DNA from: Pseudodesulfovibrio profundus
GTDB taxonomy: Bacteria > Desulfobacterota > Desulfovibrionia > Desulfovibrionales > Desulfovibrionaceae
Length of the DNA: 64,000 bases
Assembly (NCBI RefSeq): GCF_900217235.1
Contig: NZ_LT907975.1
Location: 682,001-746,000, forward strand
Reading direction: 5' to 3'
Shown here: positions 41,553-52,838 of the stretch, piece by piece
Layout: each line of letters begins with the position of its first letter
How positions within the stretch are numbered: position 1 is the stretch's first letter
The notes under the pieces: generated by a model
Databases searched by the model: none
Told to the model about the DNA's origin: nothing
Seen by the model: the letters and a program-made list of their open reading frames with translations, nothing else
Program-made: the position numbers and the translations under genes

Positions 41553-43052
41553 TTATTTATTCTTTTTGTCTTCTGCTTCGGCGTCTTTCCGACGTTTGCG
41601 CTTGAGCGCCTTGTACTTTGTCTCATGGCGACGAGTCTTGGCTCCGCCCATGCGTTCGCGGCCCGGGCCACGTTTGCCAATGCCGGAGATTCCTCGCGAC
41701 TTTTCCCATTCCTTCTTGTCGTGACTGGAGCGGAACACGATATTGATCGGGGCTGTATTGATGCCCAGCATTTTCCTGAACTGGTTCTCAAGATAACGCG
41801 TATATGACTGTTTGACCAGTGTGTGATCATTGCAGAAAAAGACGAATGTTGGAATCTCTTCATCCGCCTGAGTCACATAAAAGAACTTCGGACGTCTGCG
41901 CTTCACAACCGGCGGCTGCTGGCGCTCAAGCACGGCCTGGAGCGAACGGTTCAGGATGCCGGTACCAATGCGGATTTCGCATTCCTTGCGCATGGCTTCA
42001 GCCAAAGGCAGGAGCTTACCGATCCCGACGCCCTTGTGAGCAGATGTCATGACAATGGGCACATGCGGAATGATGCGCAGTTCGCGGCGGAAAGCTTCCA
42101 ACGCCATGTTGGTTTCCTTCCTGGGCACGAGGTCAGCCTTGTTGACCACCACGATAAACGGCACCTTCTCCTTGGCGAGAAATTCGATAAGACGCTTATC
42201 CTGACGCCCAACGCCAAGGGTAATGTCAATGGTCAGGATTGTGACATCGGACCGCTTTGCGTTCTTCAGCGCTCTGATGACACTGATTTTCTCAAGGTGG
42301 TCCTGAATATTGGCGCGCCTGCGAACACCAGCCGTGTCGACAAAGGTGTATCGCTTGTCTTTCTTCTCAAAGGTCACGTCAATGGAGTCACGGGTGGTTC
42401 CAGCCACATCAGATACGATGAGCCGATCCTTGCCGATAACCGCATTGATGATGGACGACTTGCCCGCATTGGGACGACCGAGCATGGTCAACCTAAGACC
42501 GCGTTCAATTCCGTCATCTTCTTCTGAGGGAACATCCAAACCGACGACGAATTTACGAACACGCTTACGCACATCAGTGAGATTGTACCCGTGAGCGGCA
42601 GAAACCGGCATGAAATCCAGCCCCATGGAATGGAATTCAGCTGTCAGCTCGGCTTCAAACTCGCTGCCATCGATCTTGTTGACCAGCATAAAAATGGGCT
42701 TACCTGAGCGGCGCACATACTCTGCAGCCTGTCGATCCAGTGGTGTCAGTCCTTCCTTGCCATCAACGACGAAGATAATAGCATGCGCTTCAGTGATCGC
42801 CTCTTGAGCCTGCTCGAAAATCTCGTCCTCAAAATCTTTGGAGAGCTCAGGCGTTGCCTCGGATTCCAGAACCATTCCACCGGTATCGATGAGATCAAAC
42901 CGGACTTCACCCATGCGGCATTCCCCATAGATCCGATCGCGCGTCACCCCAGGCATGTCGTGGGTGATGGACCTCGACTTTCTGAGTAGACGATTGAAAA
43001 GTGTGGACTTACCCACATTGGGGCGTCCGACGAGTGCGACTATAGGCAACAT
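41553..43052 (-). CDS. der: Ribosome biogenesis GTPase Der (EngA)
   Basis: A 499-residue protein with the two tandem G domains unique to Der. First domain: GRPNVGKST, DTGG and NKID. Second domain: GRPNAGKSS, DTAG and NKAD. The C-terminal KH-like domain follows and the last 40 residues are a strongly basic tail. I start at MLPIVALVGR (43052); the open frame further upstream covers the terminator of the chemoreceptor gene. Der acts in assembly of the 50S ribosome subunit. Confidence 0.97.
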   Translation of the reverse strand: MLPIVALVGRPNVGKSTLFNRLLRKSRSITHDMPGVTRDRIYGECRMGEVRFDLIDTGGMVLESEATPELSKDFEDEIFEQAQEAITEAHAIIFVVDGKEGLTPLDRQAAEYVRRSGKPIFMLVNKIDGSEFEAELTAEFHSMGLDFMPVSAAHGYNLTDVRKRVRKFVVGLDVPSEEDDGIERGLRLTMLGRPNAGKSSIINAVIGKDRLIVSDVAGTTRDSIDVTFEKKDKRYTFVDTAGVRRRANIQDHLEKISVIRALKNAKRSDVTILTIDITLGVGRQDKRLIEFLAKEKVPFIVVVNKADLVPRKETNMALEAFRRELRIIPHVPIVMTSAHKGVGIGKLLPLAEAMRKECEIRIGTGILNRSLQAVLERQQPPVVKRRRPKFFYVTQADEEIPTFVFFCNDHTLVKQSYTRYLENQFRKMLGINTAPINIVFRSSHDKKEWEKSRGISGIGKRGPGRERMGGAKTRRHETKYKALKRKRRKDAEAEDKKNK

Positions 43053-43088
43053 GATTAGGCTCCAGATGTAATGATTTCGAAATTCGAA

Positions 43089-43125
43089 AAACCCCGCGCT
43101 TCCTTTTACGGGAAGCGCGGGGAGT
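43089..43125 (-). terminator. Terminator of the chemoreceptor gene
   Basis: CCCCGCGCTTCC-TTTTAC-GGAAGCGCGGGG stem; on the minus strand it is followed by TTTTTCG. It lies between the chemoreceptor stop and the start of der. Confidence 0.9.
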
Positions 43126-43182
43126 AGCGTACCTTGAATCAAATGTCGAGTCTATTGTTCCCGACACATTCGATTATAATCT

Positions 43183-45504
43183 CTAACTACGGCCCATATC
43201 CTCGATAACGGCATTGAGTCGTGACGCCATGGTTGCCACTTCCTGAATGGCCTGGGCTGATTCGCGCATGATGTGCGATGTCTCCATGGCGATCTTGTTG
43301 ATTTCATCCGTGGCGCGGTTGACTTCCTCACTGGTGGCCGACTGCTGCTCGGAAGCCGTGGCAATGGCCCGGACCTGATCCGAGGCGGTTTCCACGCGAG
43401 CAACGATATCGGCAAGAGCCTGACCGGACTCGTTCGCCAAATCCGTACTGCGAGAGACAGCCTGGGCCGCCTTCTCGGTAGCCACGACATTATTCTTCGT
43501 CATGGACTGAATCCGGGCAATGGCACCCTCGACCTCGCCCGTGGCGCTCATGGTCTTCTCTGCAAGTTTACGAACTTCATCGGCAACCACCGCGAACCCG
43601 CGTCCTGCCTCACCGGCCCGAGCCGCTTCAATGGCAGCGTTCAAAGCCAGAAGGTTGGTCTGATCGGCAATATCTGTAATGACTTCAAGGACATTTCCGA
43701 TATCGGCAGCCTGCTTGCCAAGCTCTTCCATGGAGCGACGCAGCTCCTCTGCGTGGGAATGAACATCCCCTACCGAGGTAATGACCTGGCTGACGATCGA
43801 CTCGCCGTTCTTGGCCTGCTCACGGGCCTGGTCTGCCTCTTCGGATGCATGGCTCGCATTTCGTGCCACTTCCAGCACAGTGGAATTCATTTCTTCCATG
43901 GCGGTTGCGGTTTCCGAAACACGATTTCGCTGTACCTCGGCTCCACTGTTGGCCTCATCAATCTGCGCGGAAAGCTGTTCGGATGCTGTGGACAGGGAGC
44001 GGGAGATATCTTCCGCCTCACTGGCCGCTATGTTGATTCTTTTGTGTTGCTCTTCAATGAGCTTCTGCTGCTTGCGTATTTCCGTGACATCAACCCAGAT
44101 CGTCAATGATCCGAGAATGTCACCATCCATATCGTAGAACGGCGTGGTTACCACCTGGATATTGAGAACCTTGCCGCTCGTGGTGGTGTAGTCGATTTCA
44201 CGATCCAGTTGCTGGTGCATCTTGATCGCCTCGTCGGAAATAGTCTCACGACTCGGATCGTCGTAAAAGAACTCGCCCGACGGCATGCCGACATACTCGT
44301 CCACCTGCCCGTTTCGTTCCATGAGGGAGCACAGCTGCTGATTAACCCACAGCATTTTGAAATCCGGGCCTACAAGACTGCAAGGCAGAGCGATGCTCTT
44401 CAGCACGCCCTCGGAAAAACCAAGCTTGTTCTTGAGCTCATCCACCATGGTGTCGATCTGCTCGGCCAATTGATTGAATTCAAAACGGTATTTACCATCA
44501 AGAGTTGCACGCAAATCGCCATGAGCCACTTTGGTCGAAAATTCGAGAATCCCGTTCACGGGCTGAAGAACCAGCTTGCGCAGGAACAGCACCATGATTC
44601 CGATGACAAGTATGGCAGCGACAATGCCGCCAATAGCCAGTACATTCCGCTGTTCATGGGCAGCTGCTGCCATGTCGGTCTCGTAGGCAGACATGACCAC
44701 TGTCCAGCCGTTTTGACTCAGAGTCCCAAATCGCATGAACTTGTCACGACCTTCCCAATCGTAACTGGCACTGCCGTTTGCGTTAGAAATGGCGGTCTGT
44801 ACGAATCCCAAGTCGCTCAGGTCCGTGAGCAGCAGATCTCTGTTGACTCCATGGGCAATGATACGCCCGTTCTTATCCAGAATGAAGCCATATCCATTCT
44901 TGGCAACACGAAACGGATCAATAAATGTTGAGGTAAATTCATTCCACACAGGAAACACAGTCACACCGCCAATAACCTTTCCTTCAGTATCCTTAACGGA
45001 ATGGGCTACAGCAAAGATCATTGTCTTTTCCGTATCATCGACCATGGTGATGGTATCTGAAATATAGGTCTCGACCTCTCCGCTGAGAACAGCTTTCACA
45101 TAGTCGCTGTTGCTCTGGTCCGTATTTGCGAGATTGTTTCCTGCCTGATCGTATCCAGCCACCACCATCCCGCTGGAGTCGAACACATTGATTGCCCAAA
45201 AACCTTTTGAAGCACTCAGGAAGTTATTGCAAAGCACTTCCGCGCCATATGTATCATTCCACTGAAGGGCAGATGTCACCACCTTCTGGGTGGCAAGCAT
45301 GTTCACGGTGCTTTCATTTTGAGCGACATAGCTCTCCAATGCCGCCATGGATTGTTTGACGACATTGTCCATAGCCTCTTTCTGTTCGGCAAACACAGTA
45401 TTGTAGGTACTGTTATTCACCCACAGAACGCCGATGCACACAGTCGTCACAATGACAAACGCCACCAGCAACGACACAACGGTGTTGATACTCTTTACTT
45501 TCAA
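43183..45504 (-). CDS. Methyl-accepting chemotaxis protein with Cache and PAS domains
   Basis: A 773-residue receptor. TM1 is at about residues 10-30, a periplasmic double-Cache-like sensor follows to about 275, then TM2 ([17 protein letters not shown]), HAMP, a PAS domain ([17 protein letters not shown]) and the signalling domain with the hairpin tip [23 protein letters not shown]. It starts at TTG 45504, 8 bases after GGAGAG. It would report an outside ligand to CheA/CheW and flagella; the PAS domain may sense redox state or heme. Single-gene unit with its own terminator. Confidence 0.93.
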   Translation of the reverse strand: MKVKSINTVVSLLVAFVIVTTVCIGVLWVNNSTYNTVFAEQKEAMDNVVKQSMAALESYVAQNESTVNMLATQKVVTSALQWNDTYGAEVLCNNFLSASKGFWAINVFDSSGMVVAGYDQAGNNLANTDQSNSDYVKAVLSGEVETYISDTITMVDDTEKTMIFAVAHSVKDTEGKVIGGVTVFPVWNEFTSTFIDPFRVAKNGYGFILDKNGRIIAHGVNRDLLLTDLSDLGFVQTAISNANGSASYDWEGRDKFMRFGTLSQNGWTVVMSAYETDMAAAAHEQRNVLAIGGIVAAILVIGIMVLFLRKLVLQPVNGILEFSTKVAHGDLRATLDGKYRFEFNQLAEQIDTMVDELKNKLGFSEGVLKSIALPCSLVGPDFKMLWVNQQLCSLMERNGQVDEYVGMPSGEFFYDDPSRETISDEAIKMHQQLDREIDYTTTSGKVLNIQVVTTPFYDMDGDILGSLTIWVDVTEIRKQQKLIEEQHKRINIAASEAEDISRSLSTASEQLSAQIDEANSGAEVQRNRVSETATAMEEMNSTVLEVARNASHASEEADQAREQAKNGESIVSQVITSVGDVHSHAEELRRSMEELGKQAADIGNVLEVITDIADQTNLLALNAAIEAARAGEAGRGFAVVADEVRKLAEKTMSATGEVEGAIARIQSMTKNNVVATEKAAQAVSRSTDLANESGQALADIVARVETASDQVRAIATASEQQSATSEEVNRATDEINKIAMETSHIMRESAQAIQEVATMASRLNAVIEDMGRS

Positions 45505-45636
45505 AACGACACTCTCCAGACTTCTCTCATAGTTTGGTGTTTGCCAAACGCACGTTTGACGATCGGATCAAAACTCCAGCAAACCTATATTATTCCATTT
45601 TGGTTATCAATCCGGTCTAGACCACTTCTTCAAAAA

Positions 45637-45668
45637 AAAGGACATGATGCAACGCACCATGTCCCTAA
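45637..45668 (-). terminator. Terminator of mtnA
   Basis: GGACATG/CATGTCC stem (45640-45646 and 45658-45664); on the minus strand it is followed by a run of T. Confidence 0.85.
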
Positions 45669-45690
45669 AAATCAGAAAAAAACAGTCACT

Positions 45691-46734
45691 CTACTCTTCT
45701 TCGAAAAGTTTCTTGATCGATTCGGTGTACGGGGGATAGAGCACACCTTTTTCCGTGATGATTCCGGCGATCAGTTCATTGGGAGTCGGATCAAAGGCGA
45801 GGTTGTACACCTCCACACCCTCAGGTGGGATGCGATGATCACCGATGTGGGTCACTTCTTTCGGGTCACGATCCTCGATGGGGACATCATCACCCGTGGG
45901 GGTTTCGATATCGATGGTGTACTGAGGAGCTGCAACATAGAAAGGAATGCCGAACCGCTCGGCCAAAACAGCCACGCCGAATGTACCGATCTTGTTCACT
46001 GCATCGCCATTGGCCGTGATGCGGTCTGCACCGACAACAACCTTGTCCACCAGGCCGCGCTTCATCAGCAGTGCACAGGCGTTATCACACGCCACCTTGA
46101 CCGGAATGCCGTCCTTGTGCAGTTCGTAGGCGGTCAGACGAGCTCCCTGCAGGAAGGGGCGGGTCTCATTGGCAATGACCGAGACCTTCTTGCCCTGATC
46201 AATGGCACCGCGAACAACACCCAGAGCCGTGCCGTATCCGGCAGTCGCCAGGGCACCGGCATTACAGTGCGTCATGATGGTATCGCCGTCATCCATCAAC
46301 TCACCACCGAACTTGCCGATCATCTCACACATCTTGATATCATCCACATGGATGACCTTGGCGCGCTCAAGCCAGATGGAGAGCAGTTCTTCGAGGGACA
46401 CATCGCCAGCTTCTTTCCAGATGCGGCGCATTTCGCGAACAGCCCAACGCAAATTGACAGCAGTGGGGCGTGCATCGTGAATCTGGTCGAGTTTCTTTTC
46501 CAGATTGGCTTTCCAATCTCCGTCCATGCCCTGCACTTCGCGTCCGGCGAGATAGCAGCCGTAAGCGGCAGTAACACCGATAGCCGGAGCACCACGAACA
46601 ACCATGACCACCAGCGCGAAACAGATATCATCCGTGGTTTTGCACTCGAACCAGTCTTCACGGTTCGGCAGGTAGCGTTGGTCAAGGAGGATCAGAGCAT
46701 CTTTTTCAGCAGAATATTGAATATGTTCAGTCAC
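45691..46734 (-). CDS. mtnA: Methylthioribose-1-phosphate isomerase
   Basis: A 347-residue member of the eIF2B-related isomerases. Family blocks are [31 protein letters not shown] (with the catalytic Cys) and [18 protein letters not shown] (with the catalytic Asp). It converts methylthioribose-1-phosphate to methylthioribulose-1-phosphate in methionine salvage. No other salvage gene is next to it; it follows gatB by 129 bases. Confidence 0.95.
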   Translation of the reverse strand: MTEHIQYSAEKDALILLDQRYLPNREDWFECKTTDDICFALVVMVVRGAPAIGVTAAYGCYLAGREVQGMDGDWKANLEKKLDQIHDARPTAVNLRWAVREMRRIWKEAGDVSLEELLSIWLERAKVIHVDDIKMCEMIGKFGGELMDDGDTIMTHCNAGALATAGYGTALGVVRGAIDQGKKVSVIANETRPFLQGARLTAYELHKDGIPVKVACDNACALLMKRGLVDKVVVGADRITANGDAVNKIGTFGVAVLAERFGIPFYVAAPQYTIDIETPTGDDVPIEDRDPKEVTHIGDHRIPPEGVEVYNLAFDPTPNELIAGIITEKGVLYPPYTESIKKLFEEE

Positions 46735-46863
46735 TATCTGTCTCCGTCGGAGCTTGGAATGCCATGCTATTGTATTCCTGATTGGTTACATTTGCCTCGC
46801 CGCCTCGACTACATGGTACGCCCTGTCGCAAAAGCCGCGACAAGGCGCATCAAACACCGTCTA

Positions 46864-48297
46864 TCAGGAGAGCTTTTCCTGTATCAGTTTGGTCACGATA
46901 CCAGGGTTGGCCTGCCCTTTGGAAAGACGCATGACCTGTCCCATGAAGAATCCCATGAGCTTGGTCTTGCCGCCCTTGTAGGCTTCGACTTCAGAAGGAT
47001 TATCGGCCAGCACCTGATCAACCATGGCTTCCAGCTCACTGGTATCCGACATCTGGACCAGTCCTTTGGCCTTGACGTAATCAGCGGGAGAATCACCGGA
47101 CTCACACAAGTCACGGAAGATATCCTTGCCGATTTTCACGGAGATGGTGCCGTCATCAACCAGCTTGAGTAGCTCGGCCAGTTTTTCAGGCGAAAGCTTA
47201 ACATCACAAGCCTGGACTTCGGTATCGTTGCAGAACGGGAGCAGTTCACCAACCACCCAGTTGGTCACTTTTTTGATTTCGCCGGAATACGCTTCCACGG
47301 CAGCCTCGAAATAGTCTGCAACCACCAACTCACTTGTGAGCAGAGCGGCGTCGTAATCAGCCATTTCGTACTCATCCATGAAACGCTCACGCTTGTCGCT
47401 GGGCAGCTCGGGCAGCTCAGACTGCCACTGGGCAATCCATTCTTCCTGCAGGACGAGCGGCACAAGGTCCGGGTCCGGGAAGTAGCGATAATCGTGGGCC
47501 TCTTCCTTGCCGCGCATGGAGTGCGTGGTTCCCTTGTCTACATTGTAGAGGCGGGTTTCCTGCACAACCTCTTCACCATCTTCGATCAGGTCGATCTGAC
47601 GTTCGACTTCATAATTGATCGCCTTGTGAATGTGACGGAAGGAGTTGAGGTTTTTCAGCTCGGCACGCGTGCCAAACTCTTCCTGCCCGTAGGGACGGAT
47701 GGAAACGTTGGCATCACAGCGGAAGCTGCCCTCTTCCATGTTGCCGTCGCAGATGCCGAGATAGAGCAGAATGGAACGCAATTCCTTGAGGTAGGCAACG
47801 GCCTCCTCAGCGGAACGCATATCCGGTTCGGAAACAATCTCGATGAGCGGAACGCCGGTACGGTTCAGGTCGACAAAGCTGGCGTTATCGGCAGAGGAGT
47901 GAATGTTCTTGCCTGCGTCTTCTTCCATATGGATTCGGGTCAGGCCGATCCGCTTCTTCTCGCCGTCCACTTCAATATCAACATGCCCGAATTCACAGAT
48001 GGGCAGCTCGAACTGCGAAATCTGGTACCCTTTGGGAAGATCGGGATAGAAGTAGTTCTTGCGAGCGAAAACAGACTTCTGATTCACGGTGCAATTGGTG
48101 GCCAGCCCCATTTTGGATGCATATTCAGCCACTTTTTCGTTGAGCACCGGCAAGACACCGGGCATGCCGGAACAAACCGGGCACACGTTTTCGTTGGGAT
48201 CGTTGCCGAACTTGGTGGAACAGGCGCAGAAAATCTTGGTGTTCGTCTTGAGCTGGGCATGTACTTCCAGCCCGATGACGGTTTCATAGCGGGACAT
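46864..48297 (-). CDS. gatB: Asp-tRNA(Asn)/Glu-tRNA(Gln) amidotransferase subunit B
   Basis: A 477-residue protein beginning [15 protein letters not shown], with the zinc-binding pair CACST ... CPVC and the motif [14 protein letters not shown]. The C-terminal YqeY/tail domain ends [13 protein letters not shown]. It is the kinase-like subunit that activates misacylated tRNA for amidation with GatA and GatC, which are not in the window. It follows the DUF4254 gene by 17 bases. Confidence 0.97.
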   Translation of the reverse strand: MSRYETVIGLEVHAQLKTNTKIFCACSTKFGNDPNENVCPVCSGMPGVLPVLNEKVAEYASKMGLATNCTVNQKSVFARKNYFYPDLPKGYQISQFELPICEFGHVDIEVDGEKKRIGLTRIHMEEDAGKNIHSSADNASFVDLNRTGVPLIEIVSEPDMRSAEEAVAYLKELRSILLYLGICDGNMEEGSFRCDANVSIRPYGQEEFGTRAELKNLNSFRHIHKAINYEVERQIDLIEDGEEVVQETRLYNVDKGTTHSMRGKEEAHDYRYFPDPDLVPLVLQEEWIAQWQSELPELPSDKRERFMDEYEMADYDAALLTSELVVADYFEAAVEAYSGEIKKVTNWVVGELLPFCNDTEVQACDVKLSPEKLAELLKLVDDGTISVKIGKDIFRDLCESGDSPADYVKAKGLVQMSDTSELEAMVDQVLADNPSEVEAYKGGKTKLMGFFMGQVMRLSKGQANPGIVTKLIQEKLS

Positions 48298-48314
48298 GAG
48301 GGCTCTCTCCTTCC

Positions 48315-48965
48315 CTAGTTCTTGTTCTTGTAAAGTTCCGGATTCAAGCTCGGGTCGTTGTACATTTTGAACTGGAAATACACCTTCGGCTTCTTGGTTC
48401 CAGCTTCGTACTCTTCGATGAGTTCTACAATGGCGCGAGTCAGGTCTTCATGCTGCTGCTGCAATGTCAGCACCTTGTCGGAGCACTGCTTGACGTGTCC
48501 TTCGTCCACATCCTTGCGGCTGCACTGTTCCTTCATGTGGTAGATTTTCAGCGCCTGAATGGAAAGACGGTCAAGGGCTGCACCGACGGTCTCGGTGTTG
48601 TAGCGCTCGGCGCCATCGGCCGGAAGCAGCGGGGTCAGCATACCGATCAGACACTCGTCCACACGCTCGATAAGGTCGTTGCGTTTCTGATTGAGCTTGT
48701 CGATGGCGTACTTGCAATCAGCAATGACAGTGGCATCGACATCCTTGCGACGAGCACGGTCTTCCACGTGCCACAGCTTGAAATTCACCCAGTGCTGGCG
48801 GCCCACGAGTTCGCGAAATCCTGCCACCCCTGCGAGATCGGGAGAAGGCTCTCCCTCATCATCGTACACAGGATCGCCCAGGTGCCAATCGGTGACGGAG
48901 CGCAACTGGTGCGCTACGGCGTCCTGAATCATTTCTTTCAGTTCATCATATGTAATATCAGCCAT
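48315..48965 (-). CDS. DUF4254 domain protein
   Basis: A 216-residue, mostly helical protein matching DUF4254: [20 protein letters not shown], then [19 protein letters not shown] and a [17 protein letters not shown] ending. The WHxEDxAR pattern is a family mark. Function unknown. Its start overlaps the mltA stop by 8 bases, so it is in the mltA-gatB operon. Confidence 0.85.
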   Translation of the reverse strand: MADITYDELKEMIQDAVAHQLRSVTDWHLGDPVYDDEGEPSPDLAGVAGFRELVGRQHWVNFKLWHVEDRARRKDVDATVIADCKYAIDKLNQKRNDLIERVDECLIGMLTPLLPADGAERYNTETVGAALDRLSIQALKIYHMKEQCSRKDVDEGHVKQCSDKVLTLQQQHEDLTRAIVELIEEYEAGTKKPKVYFQFKMYNDPSLNPELYKNKN

Positions 48966-50352
48966 TTATCAATGCTTCCTTACTTATCAACAAATAGACG
49001 GTGGCCTTTGTCATTATATTATTGGCAACGGGCTCCACCTCATTCCCTTCACCAATGTAATAGTCCAGCCGCGGCCCTTTGATGGCCGTGCCGGTATCCT
49101 GCGCCAAGCCAATGCCGGTCACCCGCCGTTTGCCAACAGGGCGACCGTTCTTCGCATGGGGGATATCCGCCTCGAAAGCGAGCACGCTTCCAAGCGGCAG
49201 AAGCTTTCGGTCTGTAGCCAGCGAAACCATCGGCGTCAACGGCTTTCCTATGGTACCTTCGGGCGGCGAATCTTCAAGCCGGAAAAACACGTAGCTGCGA
49301 TTTTCCGCCATCAGCTTGAACATGTCCTTGGGATGCTTGGAAAAATATTTTTTCACATGATTCTTCGACAACCGCCCCTTGGGAAGCAATCCCTTGGCGT
49401 GAAGAATGCGCCCCAGGCTTCGGAATCCGTGGCCGTTCTTTGCACCGTAGAGCACGTTACGCGCCGTGCCATCGGGCAGACGCAAACGACCACATCCCTC
49501 AACCTGCATGTAAAACACATCGAGTGGGTCTTTGGCCCAGGCTATTTCGAGCTTCCGCCCTGCGAGAACCTTGCGAACATCGACATCCCCGCGATCATAG
49601 TACGGCAGTACCCGCCCGCGGTCCAGTCGGTAAAACTGCTCATGCCCACGCACCATGCCGAACCGAAGATCGGAAGGTACGCCGTAGATCGGGAAATCAT
49701 AGCCCGGTCGCCGTGTAAGACTCGCCTCGATCTCCGGGGTGTAATACCCGGTCATCAGCGGCTTCTGACTCATGCCATACCAAACGAAACGATTGGCAAG
49801 AAGTTCCGGCTGTTCATCCAGGTACGGCAGCAGGTCGAGAAATTCCTCAAGGGACCTGACCACCTGCGCCCACTTGAGGGACATGCCAGGCTGAAGCAAT
49901 GCCGGTTGATCCTGCGGCATATTCAGGGCGTACTCCAGGCTGCGCTGCACCGGGCCGGCCAATGCGGTCCATGAAGTCAGTCCCTGACTTTTCAGATCAA
50001 TCCGCGAGGAACTTTGCAGACCTTCCTCGCTATTGAGTGGGAAAAACAACTCGCAAAACGGCAGGGTCTCCGGCTTCGGTTCCACCCGCAACGTCAGTCG
50101 CAACTGGCGCGATGAACGAAGCAGACCGAGTGCCTCCTGAGTGGAAGTCGGTCGTTTGACGACATCACACGCGTTTGGTGATGCCTCCACTTTCTCGTCG
50201 GGCACCTTTTCGGTCTCGACAGCGACCTTCGTCGCATCATCGTTCACATCGCCGACGCGTTTGACACAGGCCGCCAGCACACAGAGCGCGAGAAGCAGGA
50301 AAAGGCAGCGCCATCCTGTTTGGATACGCCTTTCGATCGACTCAGTTTTCAT
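48958..50352 (-). CDS. mltA: Membrane-bound lytic murein transglycosylase A
   Basis: A 464-residue lipoprotein. The signal peptide ends in the lipobox LAAC (about residues 26-29). The MltA domain has TGYYTPEIEASL and the later FYMQVEGCGRLRLPDG; the 3D domain at the end has GLAQDTGTAIKGPRLDYYIGEG with the catalytic Asp. It cleaves peptidoglycan glycan strands with formation of 1,6-anhydromuramic acid at the outer membrane. Confidence 0.95.
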   Translation of the reverse strand: MKTESIERRIQTGWRCLFLLLALCVLAACVKRVGDVNDDATKVAVETEKVPDEKVEASPNACDVVKRPTSTQEALGLLRSSRQLRLTLRVEPKPETLPFCELFFPLNSEEGLQSSSRIDLKSQGLTSWTALAGPVQRSLEYALNMPQDQPALLQPGMSLKWAQVVRSLEEFLDLLPYLDEQPELLANRFVWYGMSQKPLMTGYYTPEIEASLTRRPGYDFPIYGVPSDLRFGMVRGHEQFYRLDRGRVLPYYDRGDVDVRKVLAGRKLEIAWAKDPLDVFYMQVEGCGRLRLPDGTARNVLYGAKNGHGFRSLGRILHAKGLLPKGRLSKNHVKKYFSKHPKDMFKLMAENRSYVFFRLEDSPPEGTIGKPLTPMVSLATDRKLLPLGSVLAFEADIPHAKNGRPVGKRRVTGIGLAQDTGTAIKGPRLDYYIGEGNEVEPVANNIMTKATVYLLISKEALING

Positions 50353-50374
50353 CTTCCACTCAAATCACATTCCA

Positions 50375-52138
50375 TTATCCACACGAATCAATTGCGACAT
50401 CGCAGAACTTACCCACGCCATACTCCCGACGCCGGAAGAATTTTTCCGGGTTGGGGCCGATGATCTGCAATTCGGGATATGCCCTCTGGACGTCAAGGGC
50501 GATATGCATCTCCTTGGTACAACCAGTGGAATATGTGGCATCCTTTCCTGTCCAGACAGGCGGCACTTTCCGTCCCAGCAGCTCGAAGCTCTTTTCAATA
50601 TCGAAATACGTCTGAAAACGCCAGACGTTGATATAGCCGCTGCGCTGGACCTTCTCCCACATGTACATCAGGTCGTCGGCGTCCATTCCTTCCTCGAAAT
50701 GCTCACCGGGGTTGATGATGTAGGCATCGTCAAGTGTGTTTCTGAGATGATTGACATAAGCGGAGATCACTTCAATGGCGACTTTGGTCTGCCCCGGTAC
50801 CGAACCGATGATCCCCGAATAGAACATGACAGTGTTGCCCTGCGCCTTGGCCTGTCGCATTTCCGCGATAATGGCATCAGCCTTGGAAGTAATGTAGCTC
50901 TCGCTGAACTTGTGTACTTTTTCAGGCTTGTGTTTGTAATGGAGCTTGAACTCGCCTTCCTTGCTTCGGTAAAAGCTGACCACATCGCGAGTGAAATTGT
51001 GGCTTGAACCGATCATTCGTTTATTCATGGAACGCCCTTTCGCCAGAACAATGTCGCACTCCTTCCATGCACGGGCGAATGTCACCGAACAGCGATAGGG
51101 GTTGAACGTTTCCCGGGTTCCATCGGAGATGACCACGAAATTGTGCTGGGCCATGATTGCCAGCAACTGATTTTTCGAGAGTCGATCTTCGCTGACGAAA
51201 TGTGCGCCCTTGAGTCGCTGCGACAGGACCGGATCAGCATCACGGTCCCAGAAAGTGGGATACTCGAAAAAGAATCCTTCCTTGAGCGCCAGAACCACCC
51301 TGTGTCCAAGGCGCAACAAGGCCTTGATCACTTGAAGGTCAAACATCAGCCCACCGGCTCTGTTGGGTATGTACAGAATGCGTTTCGGGTCATCGCCCCC
51401 TTTACCGAGAGCATCGCAGACCGGAGTAAACAACTCTGAACTCTGGCGAATTTCATCATCGATCTTGGCCCTGCGCAGTGCCTCCTCATCAAAGGACTCC
51501 GGCGACCAGTTGTCGGTCAGGGTGGACATGCGCATCAGTCGCTCCACCTCAAGCATGTCGAGCTTGTGGCGCAGATCATCAATGCGTTCGCACTTTTCGT
51601 CATCCACCAGACAGTCATGCACCATCTTGTCGTACACGTCGGAATCGACAATGCGTGCGGCACGGCGATTGAGCGCCCGTCGAATGGAGCGATACGGATC
51701 ATCGATTCCCGACTGGGTCATGAAAATAGTGATGAGTCGCTTCATCAACCGTGACGGGATAACGATGGGCGAGGCCAGGACCATTCGGAACTTGTGTCGA
51801 GCCAATTGAATGAAGCGGCTGGCCTGCTCCCGTTCGGAACAGAAGTTTCGCGTCAGCTTGATGAACGTTTTCCACTGCTTGAGATAATCCTTGAGCAGTT
51901 CATCGGGCAGCCCTTCCTGCAACAGCATCATGAACATCTCATCAGAGCACGGAGCATAGAACTCGCCATCTTCGAGGGCCATCATGAAACGCAGTTGTTC
52001 CATTGAGCCGTTTTTGTCCGGATCAATGGTGTATTCCAGATGGTTTTCCGTCATGAAATGAAGCAGCAACGCGTCCAGGGAGACATGTTTGCCGTAAGAA
52101 ATATCCAGCACCGACTCGAAATTCCGGTCAAAACCCAT
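50375..52138 (-). CDS. DUF89/ARMT1-like protein
   Basis: A 587-residue protein. The second half has the features of the ARMT1/DUF89 metal-dependent phosphatase fold: RILYIPNRAGGLMFDLQVIK (resembling LYLxDNAGExVFD), VVLALKEGFFFEYP and FVVISDGTRETFNPYRCS, then DIVLAKGRSMNKR. The first half is helical and not assigned. Several catalytic Asp/Asn of classical DUF89 enzymes are replaced (NRAG instead of DNAG), so activity may differ. First gene of the operon with mltA, 22 bases upstream. Confidence 0.65.
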   Translation of the reverse strand: MGFDRNFESVLDISYGKHVSLDALLLHFMTENHLEYTIDPDKNGSMEQLRFMMALEDGEFYAPCSDEMFMMLLQEGLPDELLKDYLKQWKTFIKLTRNFCSEREQASRFIQLARHKFRMVLASPIVIPSRLMKRLITIFMTQSGIDDPYRSIRRALNRRAARIVDSDVYDKMVHDCLVDDEKCERIDDLRHKLDMLEVERLMRMSTLTDNWSPESFDEEALRRAKIDDEIRQSSELFTPVCDALGKGGDDPKRILYIPNRAGGLMFDLQVIKALLRLGHRVVLALKEGFFFEYPTFWDRDADPVLSQRLKGAHFVSEDRLSKNQLLAIMAQHNFVVISDGTRETFNPYRCSVTFARAWKECDIVLAKGRSMNKRMIGSSHNFTRDVVSFYRSKEGEFKLHYKHKPEKVHKFSESYITSKADAIIAEMRQAKAQGNTVMFYSGIIGSVPGQTKVAIEVISAYVNHLRNTLDDAYIINPGEHFEEGMDADDLMYMWEKVQRSGYINVWRFQTYFDIEKSFELLGRKVPPVWTGKDATYSTGCTKEMHIALDVQRAYPELQIIGPNPEKFFRRREYGVGKFCDVAIDSCG

Positions 52139-52348
52139 TCGATTTCTCCATCAAATAAAGATAGAATGATTGTGTAAACTGTGCCGCCGGATTAGAAACC
52201 ATTTAGCGGGTGAACAGTTATTCTCTCCTGTGGACCAATGCTTCATTTTAGTAGATAAATTTACAAAAACATTCAACCTTTTTCAAAAAATGTCGGATTC
52301 CGCTTTTGAGAAAAGTTCACATTCTTTGATTTTTTGCGTAAACACCCC

Positions 52349-52375
52349 TAAAGTTTTTTCATCCTGCGTCGATTC
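52349..52375 (+). promoter_or_regulatory. Flagellar sigma-28 (FliA) promoter
   Basis: TAAAGTTT, 11 bases, GTCGATTC. The first box is a full match to the FliA consensus and the second matches GCCGATAA at five of eight positions, with ideal spacing. It lies 26 bases before the start of a small flagellar-linked gene that precedes flgM. Confidence 0.7.
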
Positions 52376-52400
52376 TAACAATCAAGGAAGGACTATTAAT

Positions 52401-52811
52401 GTGAAGACTCAATCGGCTACAGTTCGCAACATGCTGCGCACCTATGGAAAGCAGCTTACAAGCGCCAAGCGTCTTGCACGCTTTCGTCAGGCCATGGGAG
52501 GCACGCCCCCTATGGATGATGTGGCCCGACAGGCCAGGCGTCGCGAAATGGTCGAGCGTATAGCGCACGAGGTCATTGAAAATCTGATAGTCAACACCGA
52601 GCACACTCCCGTTGTTGCCGCCATCATGAGACAGATGGAAGAGGAATTCGGCACACGGTTTATTTATGAGTATCCGGTGGACGGAACCGACGTTCAGATA
52701 TTAAGGGATACGGAAAACGGACCGCACGAACTTACCGGGGCCGATAGGAACAAGGTAATGAGGCGGTTGTGGGAGATAACACTGTCAAAGGTTGACCAAA
52801 CAATGCTTTGA
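52401..52811 (+). CDS. Flagellar-linked hypothetical protein upstream of flgM
   Basis: A 136-residue protein that starts at GTG 52401 after AAGGAAGG; the ORF is open upstream but contains the promoter. It is mainly helical (KRLARFRQAMGG, VERIAHEVIENLIV). A gene of the same size sits next to flgM in Desulfovibrio vulgaris (from memory), so it is likely a conserved companion of flagellar regulation. Followed by flgM 27 bases later. Confidence 0.65.
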   Translation: MKTQSATVRNMLRTYGKQLTSAKRLARFRQAMGGTPPMDDVARQARRREMVERIAHEVIENLIVNTEHTPVVAAIMRQMEEEFGTRFIYEYPVDGTDVQILRDTENGPHELTGADRNKVMRRLWEITLSKVDQTML

Positions 52812-52838
52812 TAGTCCCGAACTCTCGGGAGGGAAAAT

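Noticed and set aside
45319-47172. A 617-codon open frame on the plus strand.
   Set aside because: It lies fully antisense to mtnA and gatB, whose families are certain; its composition is that of a codon-bias shadow.
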